The translations under genes were made by a program, and so were the position numbers. Source: Bacteroides sp. (GTDB lineage: Bacteria > Bacteroidota > Bacteroidia > Bacteroidales > Muribaculaceae). Taken from it: DNA of 64,000 nucleotides. Within the stretch, counting starts at the first letter, position 1. Each line of letters begins with the position of its first letter. This document shows, in pieces, positions 46,912 to 54,843 of the stretch. The notes beneath the pieces were generated by a model. The model was not told the DNA's origin and searched no databases. It saw nothing but the letters and a program-made list of their open reading frames with translations. The stretch lies in contig JAAVCC010000009.1 of NCBI GenBank assembly GCA_014802535.1, positions 35,786-99,785 of the forward strand, in the 5' to 3' direction.

Positions 46912-48510
46912 ATGAAAAAAATACTCGTTTCAGCAATCCTTGCCGGCGGAGCCATCTCGGCAGCCTCAGCCCAGGGCGCTGTCGATGCCTACACTCTTAG
47001 CCCGACCGACCTTCGGGGTACAGCTCGCTATATGTCAATGGCAGGTGCTTTTACCGCTCTCGGCGGTGACCTTTCGACACTCTCTCAAAACCCTGCCGGT
47101 ATCGGTGTTTACCGCAAAAGTGAAGTAGGTATCACGGTCGATTTCAACATGACCCATTCAAACGTTTCGACCAATGTTGCCGACTTCAAGGATAACAAAA
47201 CTCATGTCTATTGCAACAACTTTGGTTACATTGGTGCAATAAACCTTGGCGACAATTCAACCCTTCGCACCTTCAACTGGGGTGCGAGCTACAACCGCAT
47301 CGCCTCGTTTGACCGCACATTCCATATTGGCGAAGGCAGTGGTCAAAACTATCTTGGCCCGTCAATCAACACGTCGCTGTCAAACTATATCGCATCGTTC
47401 ACCAATGACCCGACCGGTGTCTTGAACGCCTACCAAGACGGCTATAACCCATACATTGACAGCGATGCCGACTGGCTCAGCATCCTTGCCTACAACAGCT
47501 ATATGATCAACCCCTCTAACGATGGCGGTTATAACGGCTTATGGCGTAACGGACAATCAACCGGCGACATGGGTGCTTGGGTTCGCGAGCGCGGTCATAT
47601 CGATGAATATAACATCGATTTTGGTGGTAACATTCTTGACTGTGTCTATTGGGGTCTCGGATTTGGTATCACCGACCTTACATATACTCAAGAAGCCGAC
47701 TATGACGAAAAAATATATAACGGACGTGTTCCTAACGCCGAAGCAACTTCAGTCGTTGTCGGGGATTCATATTTCAATCTCATGAACAACAAACACGTTT
47801 CGGGAACAGGTTATAACTTCAAAGTCGGTGTCATCATCAAACCTATCAACGAAATTCGCATCGGTTTAGCCGTACACACTCCGACCTACTACAGCCTCTC
47901 TCAACGCTTTGACGCTTCTACAAACTTTGACTACTCAACCGGATATGACGATATGTATGAAGATACAAATCTCGGCTACTTTGATTGGAAACTCCGTTCT
48001 CCGTGGCGCATGATGGTTGGTGTGGCAGGTGTCATTGGCGGTCGTGGAATCATCAGCCTCGACTATGAACGTGACGCATACGACGCTCTTCACATCTCTG
48101 ACCGTGGCGTTCGATACAACTACGATCCCGAAAACCAAGACATCAAAAACTACTTCCAGGGCAGCAACACAATCCGTATCGGTGCCGAATATCGTGTGAC
48201 TCCATCGTTCAGCGTTCGTGCCGGTTACAGCTATGTTACCTCAGCCGTTAAATCTGACGCCGAAAACGGCGCCCTCGAGATTTATACTTCAGGCACTAAC
48301 CCCGCTTTTGTATTTGACCAAGACACCCAGTATATCACTTTCGGTGCCGGTTATCGCTACAAAGCTTTCTATGCCGATGCCGCATACGTCTATAAAAACC
48401 GCAAATCGACCTACCATGCTTTCACCGACTATGAAGGCGTGCAGGCTCCAAAGTTTGGACTCACCGACATAAACAACAACATCGTTCTTTCAGTCGGTCT
48501 GAAATTCTGA
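46912..48510 (+). CDS. OmpP1/FadL-family outer-membrane protein
   Basis: A 532-residue protein with a signal peptide (residues 1-20, A-S-A-Q). After the signal, a G-T-A-R-Y-M-S-M-A-G-A-F-T-A-L-G-G-D block and S-Q-N-P-A-G-I-G are typical of the FadL/OmpP1 and PorV-like group. The rest is rich in amphipathic beta strands and ends in L-K-F, as outer-membrane barrels do. Bacteroidales members are often named hemin receptor without proof. Likely role: passage of hydrophobic compounds. A terminator follows. Confidence 0.75.
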   Translation: MKKILVSAILAGGAISAASAQGAVDAYTLSPTDLRGTARYMSMAGAFTALGGDLSTLSQNPAGIGVYRKSEVGITVDFNMTHSNVSTNVADFKDNKTHVYCNNFGYIGAINLGDNSTLRTFNWGASYNRIASFDRTFHIGEGSGQNYLGPSINTSLSNYIASFTNDPTGVLNAYQDGYNPYIDSDADWLSILAYNSYMINPSNDGGYNGLWRNGQSTGDMGAWVRERGHIDEYNIDFGGNILDCVYWGLGFGITDLTYTQEADYDEKIYNGRVPNAEATSVVVGDSYFNLMNNKHVSGTGYNFKVGVIIKPINEIRIGLAVHTPTYYSLSQRFDASTNFDYSTGYDDMYEDTNLGYFDWKLRSPWRMMVGVAGVIGGRGIISLDYERDAYDALHISDRGVRYNYDPENQDIKNYFQGSNTIRIGAEYRVTPSFSVRAGYSYVTSAVKSDAENGALEIYTSGTNPAFVFDQDTQYITFGAGYRYKAFYADAAYVYKNRKSTYHAFTDYEGVQAPKFGLTDINNNIVLSVGLKF

Positions 48511-48533
48511 TTTAGTTAGAAATCATTATATTT

Positions 48534-48572
48534 ATTGAGAGGTATATCCAATTTGGAATACCTCTCAATTTT
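48534..48572 (+). terminator. Intrinsic terminator after the FadL-like gene
   Basis: A 12-base stem (48534-48545 with 48558-48569) extended inward by four more pairs, with a short loop and a T-rich tail. Confidence 0.8.
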
Positions 48573-48649
48573 ATATATTCCGATTTAACTTAATTAAAAA
48601 AATCTTATCAGAATGTCGCTATTCAAAATTTAATTTGTAATTTAGCGAC

Positions 48650-50110
48650 ATGAACGGCGAAATATTATCAATATTAACATGGACTATGACAGTGGCAATC
48701 TTTGTCACCACTATCGTTGTAGTGGCTGTTGTCATTTCTGAAAACCGCAATCCCGTGCGATCGCTCGCTTGGGTTACCGTTCTGCTTGTCGCTCCGATTA
48801 TCGGTCTCTTTCTCTACTTTATTTTCGGACGCGACATCAAAAACAAACGCGCCGCGCTCTCTCGTAACCTCAAACGAAAACTTAAAAAGCGCGAACGCTC
48901 GGTCAAGCCCAACATCGACCGAATACCTTTCTCTGAAAAATCACTCGGAATCATCCGTATGGCCGACAGCGTTTGCAGCGCAACCGTCCATTTCAATAAC
49001 TCAGCCAAAATTTTTGATTCGGGCAAAGAAAAGTTTGACAACCTTTTTAAAGACATCGAAAACGCAAAAAACTACATTTTCGTTCAATACTACATCATCG
49101 GCAACGACGAAACCGGTCAAAAACTGGCTCAGCTTCTCATGAAAAAAGCTCGTGAAGGGGTCAAAGTCCACCTCATTTACGACCCCGTTGGCTCGGCATC
49201 GTCGGGTAAAAAGTTTTTCAAAGAGATGGCGGCTGCCGGCATTAATGTCAAACCGTTTATGCTCGTCCGATTCCCGATTTTCGGTACTCGCATCAACTGG
49301 CGCAACCACCGTAAACAAGTGGTGATTGACGGCTCGATTGCCTATGTCGGCGGTATGAACGTTGCCGACCGATATATAACCGGCGGTAAAAATTTCGACT
49401 CGTGGCGCGACATTCACGTTCGTGTAACCGGACCTATCGTTTTGGGTGTTCAACGCTCGTTCATCACCGACTGGAGTTTTATGAGCAGCAAAAACGATGA
49501 ACTTCCCGAAGCCGATTTCAATATCGACATACACAAAATTTACCCCTCCGACGACGATAAATTGTTGACAATGCAGCTCGTCAGAAGCGGTCCTACAAGC
49601 CAATGGTACAACATCGAACTGATCTACCTCAAAGCAATCAGCAGTGCCCGTCAGCACGTTTACCTCGAAACTCCATATTTCTTGCCGACCGAAGGTCTTC
49701 TAAACGCCTTGCAAACAGCCTCGCTTAGCGGTGTTGACGTGCGCATACTCATTCCCTATAAAAGCGACTCCCCTATCTTGACTCTCGCCTCGGCAAGCTA
49801 TATCGCCGAATGTTTGCGTGCCGGAATAAAGGTTTATCGCTATACCCCCGGTATGCTCCACAGCAAGATGCTGATCATTGACGACGAACTCGTATCAATC
49901 GGATCGACCAACTTTGACTTCCGCAGTTTTGAACACAACTTTGAGCTGACAATGCTCATCTACTCGACCGAATTCAATCAGCAGGCAACCGAAATTTTCC
50001 GCCGTGGACTCACTCAGTCCGAACGAGTAAATGCCGCCGACTGGGCTACCCGCGGCAGAATGACACGCATGAAAGAATCTTTAACCCGACTCTTTGCGCC
50101 AATCCTCTGA
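48650..50110 (+). CDS. cls: Cardiolipin synthase
   Basis: A phospholipase D-superfamily enzyme of 486 residues. Two N-terminal hydrophobic helices (about residues 10-30 and 40-62) anchor it in the inner membrane. Two HKD motifs are intact: N-H-R-K-Q-V-V-I-D-G near residue 221 and H-S-K-M-L-I-I-D-D near 405. It joins two phosphatidylglycerols, or phosphatidylglycerol and another lipid, to cardiolipin. It is the only obvious use in this window for the CDP-DAG made by CdsA. Confidence 0.92.
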   Translation: MNGEILSILTWTMTVAIFVTTIVVVAVVISENRNPVRSLAWVTVLLVAPIIGLFLYFIFGRDIKNKRAALSRNLKRKLKKRERSVKPNIDRIPFSEKSLGIIRMADSVCSATVHFNNSAKIFDSGKEKFDNLFKDIENAKNYIFVQYYIIGNDETGQKLAQLLMKKAREGVKVHLIYDPVGSASSGKKFFKEMAAAGINVKPFMLVRFPIFGTRINWRNHRKQVVIDGSIAYVGGMNVADRYITGGKNFDSWRDIHVRVTGPIVLGVQRSFITDWSFMSSKNDELPEADFNIDIHKIYPSDDDKLLTMQLVRSGPTSQWYNIELIYLKAISSARQHVYLETPYFLPTEGLLNALQTASLSGVDVRILIPYKSDSPILTLASASYIAECLRAGIKVYRYTPGMLHSKMLIIDDELVSIGSTNFDFRSFEHNFELTMLIYSTEFNQQATEIFRRGLTQSERVNAADWATRGRMTRMKESLTRLFAPIL

Positions 50111-50133
50111 TTGCCGGCGAACTCTCTCCCGGG

Positions 50134-50165
50134 TTTGGTTGTTTCGATTTATAGATGTAACTTTG
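50134..50165 (+). promoter_or_regulatory. Bacteroidetes promoter for the ThiE-like gene cluster
   Basis: TTTG at 50134-50137 and TAACTTTG at 50158-50165 are 20 bases apart, and the ATG follows 23 bases later. It probably drives the closely packed genes up to 54.7 kb. Confidence 0.65.
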
Positions 50166-50188
50166 TACAATATTTTAAATGATAAATC

Positions 50189-50773
50189 ATGCTTCAGTTT
50201 AAAACAACCGAACTTTCGTCATATTCGGCTCCCGAACAAGCCCAAATGGCAATCGAAGGCGGATGCCGTTGGATTGAACTTTCTTCAAAACAAAACGACC
50301 CCGAAAATCTTCGCGAAACTGCGCTCGAAATAATTCCGCTCTGCACCGAAAAAGACACATTCATGACAATTGACCACGATGTCAACCTTGTCAATGACCT
50401 GAAAGTACACGGGGTTCACTTGACTCCCGGCGATATGCTCCCAAAAGAAGCACGCGAATTTCTTGGACCCCACGCAGTTATCGGCGTTACAGTCACTACC
50501 CCCGACGAAGTCATCGCTTTAAAGAGTGCCGACATCGATTATGTTCGTGTCGAAGGCTACCCCGTGGTTTCGCTTGAACAATACAAACAGTTTGTCAACC
50601 GAGTGCGTGAAGCCGGACTCACAACTCCGATTGTTGCAGCCGGACGCATCACCGATGACGACATTCAACCACTCCTCAATGCCGGTGTCAGCGGAATCAC
50701 AATTTCTGATGCCGTTGTTGAATCAACCGACCCGTCAGCCTATATCAAACATTGTCTCGATTTGACAAAATAA
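50189..50773 (+). CDS. Thiamine phosphate synthase-like TIM-barrel protein
   Basis: A 194-residue protein with the ThiE/TenI fold: strand W-I-E-L-S-S-K near residue 30, G-V-H-L-T-P-G-D near 74, G-V-T-V-T-T near 96 and P-I-V-A-A-G-R-I near 150. ThiE couples HMP pyrophosphate to thiazole phosphate. Several active-site positions differ from true ThiE: the usual G-P-x-F-x-T-x-T-K stretch is replaced by R-V-E-G-Y-P, and G-G-I by G-R-I. No other thi gene is nearby. It may be a relative with another substrate. It begins a tight gene cluster with the UPF0104 gene 10 bases downstream. Confidence 0.65.
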   Translation: MLQFKTTELSSYSAPEQAQMAIEGGCRWIELSSKQNDPENLRETALEIIPLCTEKDTFMTIDHDVNLVNDLKVHGVHLTPGDMLPKEAREFLGPHAVIGVTVTTPDEVIALKSADIDYVRVEGYPVVSLEQYKQFVNRVREAGLTTPIVAAGRITDDDIQPLLNAGVSGITISDAVVESTDPSAYIKHCLDLTK

Positions 50774-50783
50774 ACCATCAGCG

Positions 50784-51830
50784 ATGACCCAATCCAAACC
50801 TCAGACCCGTTCAGGCATAATTCTGAAAATCTTTTTGCCTGTCTTGATCGGACTTGGTGTTGTCGTTTGGCTTTTCTACAAAGAATTTAATGTAGAAGCT
50901 CTCTCTGAAATTAAATTCACTCCCTACGCATGGTTTTGCATTTTTCTTGCCCTGCTCGCCGTTTTTACTCGCGATTTTGGAATGGCGTGGCGTTTTCGCA
51001 TCCTGACCGACGGCGATCTGCGTTGGAGCCGGGCGGCTAACGTAACGATGCTTTGCGAATTTACGTCGGCTATAACCCCATCAAGCGTTGGCGGCAGTGC
51101 GCTCAGCATGATTTTTCTCAACCGTGAAGGAATCAACATTGGCCGAGCAACTACATTGACGATGACAACCCTCTTTCTCGACCAATTATTCTTTGTCATC
51201 TCAATTCCGATAGTCTTTCTCACCGTTTCTTATGCCGACCTCTTTGGCTTTGGAAGTCATGACTTTATCGAAGGAATAAAAATTGCTTTCTGGATTGTTT
51301 ACGGTGTCATTGCCTTATGGGCTGCCATACTTTTTCTCGGCATTATCGCTCGCCCAAAAGCAATCCACAATTTTCTCATCTGGCTTTTCTCGTTCAAGTT
51401 GCTCAAACGCTGGTTGATACCTGTAACCGAACTCGCCGACAACATGGTTGCAACCGCCCGTTCGCTCCGTAATCGAAACTTCGGATGGTGGTTGTGCGGA
51501 TTTACAGCCACGGCTACATCTTGGATAGGACGTTATCTCGTTGTCAACGCCCTGTTTCTGGCATTTGTACCGGCTGCTTCTCAATTGACCGTCTTTGTAC
51601 GCCAATTTGTTGTTTGGGCTCTCTTGATGTTCTCCCCTACCCCCGGCGGCAGCGGTTTGAGCGAGTGGCTTTTCAAAGAATATTATGGCGACCTGATTGC
51701 CGGAGCCGGCGTGGTGTTTGTCCTCGCAATCCTCTGGCGACTGCTCTCCTATTATATATACTTGATAATCGGCATCTTCTTGATTCCGTCTTTTCTACGA
51801 AACAAAAAAACTATCAAAAATAATGACTGA
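50784..51830 (+). CDS. Flippase-like / lysylphosphatidylglycerol synthase TM-domain protein (UPF0104)
   Basis: An inner-membrane protein of 348 residues with about eight helices. The core S-S-V-G-G-S-A-L-S near residue 106 and the P-T-P-G-G-S-G motif near residue 289 are characteristic of the UPF0104/AglD/MprF membrane domain, which is thought to flip lipids or lipid-linked molecules. There is no aminoacyl-transferase domain. It overlaps kdsB by eight bases, which hints at a link to lipopolysaccharide or lipid glycosylation (inference). Confidence 0.82.
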   Translation: MTQSKPQTRSGIILKIFLPVLIGLGVVVWLFYKEFNVEALSEIKFTPYAWFCIFLALLAVFTRDFGMAWRFRILTDGDLRWSRAANVTMLCEFTSAITPSSVGGSALSMIFLNREGINIGRATTLTMTTLFLDQLFFVISIPIVFLTVSYADLFGFGSHDFIEGIKIAFWIVYGVIALWAAILFLGIIARPKAIHNFLIWLFSFKLLKRWLIPVTELADNMVATARSLRNRNFGWWLCGFTATATSWIGRYLVVNALFLAFVPAASQLTVFVRQFVVWALLMFSPTPGGSGLSEWLFKEYYGDLIAGAGVVFVLAILWRLLSYYIYLIIGIFLIPSFLRNKKTIKNND

Positions 51831-52587
51831 ATTTATTGGCATCATCCCTGCCCGATATGCTTCGGGACGTCTCCCCGGCAAACCGCTTCTCGACATTGGC
51901 GGTAAACCGATGATTCAACGTGTATTTGAACAAGCAGCAAAAGCTCTCGGCAATCAAAACGTCTGGGTTGCAACCGACGACCAACGCATTTTCGACGCCG
52001 TAATCGCCTTTGGTGGTCAAGCCGTTATGACCTCTGAAAACCATCGCAGCGGTACCGACCGCATTGCCGAGGCTGTCTCAAAGATTGGAACAAACGCCGA
52101 TGTCGTCATCAATATACAGGGCGATGAACCCTTTATCGATCCCGAACAAATCAAAATGCTCGCCGACTGTTTTAAGTCGCCCGATACCGATATAGCCACC
52201 CTCGCCCGGCCGTTTGATCAAACCGATAGCTTTGACAATCTTGAAGACCCAAACAAAGTCAAAGTCGTTGTCGGCGTTGACGGTCACGCCCTTTATTTCA
52301 GCCGCTCGGTAATACCCTATCTCCGTGGTGTCGAGAAAGATAAATGGGCTTCATCCCATCAATATCTCATCCATGTCGGAATGTATGCCTACCGTACAAA
52401 CGTTCTTAAACAAATAACACAACTCACCCCCGCTCCACTTGAAATTGCCGAATCGCTCGAACAACTCCGCTGGCTTTCAAACGGTTACACCGTCAAAGTG
52501 AGCCTTACCGAGAAACCCACAATCGGCATCGACACTGCCGACGACCTTGAAGCTGCCCGTCGCTACTGCACAAAAAACAACTTATGA
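51823..52587 (+). CDS. kdsB: 3-deoxy-manno-octulosonate cytidylyltransferase
   Basis: A CMP-Kdo synthetase of 254 residues that activates Kdo for lipopolysaccharide core assembly. The nucleotide site I-I-P-A-R-Y-A-S-G-R-L-P-G-K-P-L is at residues 6-21, with Q-G-D-E-P near 100 and the H-x-G-x-Y-A-Y stretch near 187. Length is normal. It overlaps both neighbours, by 8 bases upstream and 4 downstream, so translation is coupled. Confidence 0.95.
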   Translation: MTEFIGIIPARYASGRLPGKPLLDIGGKPMIQRVFEQAAKALGNQNVWVATDDQRIFDAVIAFGGQAVMTSENHRSGTDRIAEAVSKIGTNADVVINIQGDEPFIDPEQIKMLADCFKSPDTDIATLARPFDQTDSFDNLEDPNKVKVVVGVDGHALYFSRSVIPYLRGVEKDKWASSHQYLIHVGMYAYRTNVLKQITQLTPAPLEIAESLEQLRWLSNGYTVKVSLTEKPTIGIDTADDLEAARRYCTKNNL

Positions 52588-53864
52588 CTCCCGACCGCTC
52601 AACACCACCGCCAATCAGCGACTTCGGGAATCTTGAAATTCCGGTACCACGCTCGATAACACTCCCCAACGGAATCGTTATCCACGTCATCAACGCCGGC
52701 ACAGTCCCCGTCAACAACATTTTCATTACATGGAATCGCGGCGAAGCCGATGTTGATTCTCCCGCAGCACTAAATCTCATGGTTTCATGCCTTACCGAAG
52801 GCACCTCCGGGCGGTCAGGGGCTGAAATTGCCGATATCTTTGAATCAAACGGTTCTTGGATAAAATTTGGCACATCGCTCCATCAATCATATGTAACGGC
52901 TTATTCCCTAAACTCTAATGTCCGCGAAATAGTTCCGGTATTGATTGACATAATCTCCGACCCCGTCTTTGACAATGACATTTTTGAGATAAAGAAAAAT
53001 AAATACATAACCGATAAAAAAATTAAACTCGAAAAAGTCATCTATCAGGCTTCGCTCGGCATCATCGACCTTAACTATGGCAAAAACCACCCCTTTGCTA
53101 TCGAAGAGTCGCCCGAAGAAATTGCACGGATTACCCGCAACAAAATTGCCGGACTTCACCACGACATTATCGCCACATATCCGCCCGTCATCTACCTTTC
53201 GGGACTCATTGACAACCAACTGCTTGACTTCATAACCGAGTCATTCTCAAAATTGCAGTTCAAACAACCGTCATCGCCCTATAAAGTCGTTCAACGTCAG
53301 TCGGCTGCCTCAGGTTCAGTCGTCCGCAAATCAATGCCCGACAAAAAACAAAGCGGAATAAAAATGGTCATTCCGACAATCCCGTTTGACCACCCCGACT
53401 ATATCCCTCTACAAGTGGCAGTTACAGCTCTCGGCGGATATTTTGGAAGCCGATTGGTCACTAACATTCGCGAGGACAAAGGCTATACCTATGGCATAAC
53501 CGCCCGACTGCTTTCACTAAAAGAAGGTTGTTCGGTTTCAATCACTTGTGAATGTGACAACCGATATGTCGATGCCGTCATCGACGAAACAAAAAAAGAA
53601 TTGAAACGACTCGCCGACAAACCAATCGGCGAGGACGAACTCAAAACAGTCATTAGCTACCTCAAATCATCGCTTGCCTCTTGCCTCGACAACGCATTCT
53701 CACTCAAAGAATACTTCCAAGGTCAGTTTTCACTCGGCAAAGACGCCTCTGAATTCTATCTCACACAAGAAATTCTCCAAAAAATCACCCCCGCCGACAT
53801 CCAATCCCTCGCCCGCAAATACCTCAACCCCGACAATTTACTAATTTCAATAGCCGGATCATAA
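52584..53864 (+). CDS. M16-fold protein without the zinc motif
   Basis: A 426-residue protein with the two-lobed M16 (insulinase/pitrilysin) fold, recognised from L-P-N-G-I-V-I-H-V-I-N-A-G near residue 27, Y-G-K-N-H-P-F near 170 and R-E-D-K-G-Y-T-Y-G near 297. The catalytic H-x-x-E-H of active members is absent: the position reads M-V-S-C-L-T-E-G-T-S. It should therefore be a non-peptidase homologue, like the inactive partner in two-subunit M16 enzymes. No signal peptide is seen. It overlaps kdsB by four bases. An active partner is not in this window. Confidence 0.8.
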   Translation: MTPDRSTPPPISDFGNLEIPVPRSITLPNGIVIHVINAGTVPVNNIFITWNRGEADVDSPAALNLMVSCLTEGTSGRSGAEIADIFESNGSWIKFGTSLHQSYVTAYSLNSNVREIVPVLIDIISDPVFDNDIFEIKKNKYITDKKIKLEKVIYQASLGIIDLNYGKNHPFAIEESPEEIARITRNKIAGLHHDIIATYPPVIYLSGLIDNQLLDFITESFSKLQFKQPSSPYKVVQRQSAASGSVVRKSMPDKKQSGIKMVIPTIPFDHPDYIPLQVAVTALGGYFGSRLVTNIREDKGYTYGITARLLSLKEGCSVSITCECDNRYVDAVIDETKKELKRLADKPIGEDELKTVISYLKSSLASCLDNAFSLKEYFQGQFSLGKDASEFYLTQEILQKITPADIQSLARKYLNPDNLLISIAGS

Positions 53865-53866
53865 AA

Positions 53867-54760
53867 ATGAATAAAAATCTCCTTCTTTGCATACTTTTTT
53901 CACTACTGCTCGTTTCATGCGGTCACCAAAACAATGGGGGCATGAACGTGGCGACATATAACATCCGCATTATCAATAAACAAGATAGCATCGACGGTAA
54001 CGGCTGGACTCAGCGACTTCCCCATATCGCCGACGTTATAAAATTTCACGGCTTTGACATTTTCGGGACTCAAGAGGGATTAAGACCGGCTTTGAACGAC
54101 CTGAAATCATCGCTTCAGGGCTACGATTATATCGGCGTGGGGTGTGACGACGGAGCCGATGCCGGCGGAAACAATGCTATCTTCTACAACACTGATAAAT
54201 TTGACCTGTTAGACAACGGAACATTCTGGCTTTCAGAGACTCCCGATTCTATTTCATTTGGTTGGGATGCCGCCTATCGTCGCGTTTGCACATGGGGCAA
54301 ATTCCGTCATCGAGAGTCAGGTTTGCGATTTATATATTATAATCTTCATCTCGATCACATCGGCACGGTTGCTCAAGCCGAAAGCGCAAAACTAATCCTC
54401 CGAAAAATCAAAGAGCAGCCCGAACCTCTCCCCGTCATATTGTCAGGCGACTTCAACGTTGACCAAAACAGCGAAAGCTACCGCCTTATCAATCAATCAG
54501 GTGTATTGCTTGATGCCTATGACACCGCTCCCCTACGCTATATCAACACCTCGACCTTTAACAACTATGATCCACACGGTTCATTTCTCACCCCGTCAGG
54601 CGATTTTCAACGAATCGACCACATCTTCTTTTCGCCCGATTTCACCGTCAAAAAATATGGCGTCCTGACCGACACCTACCGCACCCAAAACACCGACAGC
54701 ACCATCATCTCCCGCGTCCCGTCCGACCACTACCCCGTCATGGTAACAGTTGAACTGTAA
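53867..54760 (+). CDS. Endonuclease/exonuclease/phosphatase-family lipoprotein
   Basis: A 297-residue protein with a lipoprotein signal (Cys in L-V-S-C near residue 18), so it is attached to the envelope. The EEP fold is clear: N-V-A-T-Y-N-I-R near residue 26, the metal Glu in G-T-Q-E-G near 67, L-S-G-D-F-N-V-D near 190, and S-D-H-Y-P-V near 290. Exported Bacteroidales members can act on phosphodiesters, sugars or nucleic acids. The exact substrate is open. It starts two bases after the M16-fold gene. Confidence 0.87.
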   Translation: MNKNLLLCILFSLLLVSCGHQNNGGMNVATYNIRIINKQDSIDGNGWTQRLPHIADVIKFHGFDIFGTQEGLRPALNDLKSSLQGYDYIGVGCDDGADAGGNNAIFYNTDKFDLLDNGTFWLSETPDSISFGWDAAYRRVCTWGKFRHRESGLRFIYYNLHLDHIGTVAQAESAKLILRKIKEQPEPLPVILSGDFNVDQNSESYRLINQSGVLLDAYDTAPLRYINTSTFNNYDPHGSFLTPSGDFQRIDHIFFSPDFTVKKYGVLTDTYRTQNTDSTIISRVPSDHYPVMVTVEL

Positions 54761-54782
54761 AGCGATAGCGATTTAATGCGAT

Positions 54783-54815
54783 TTTTGCCAATATCACACA
54801 AATTAGCTAACTTTG
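54783..54815 (+). promoter_or_regulatory. Bacteroidetes promoter for mutS2
   Basis: TTTTG at 54783-54787 and TAACTTTG at 54808-54815 are 20 bases apart, 28 bases before the ATG. Confidence 0.65.
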
Positions 54816-54843
54816 CACTATAATTAAGATTGCTTTTAGCTAA

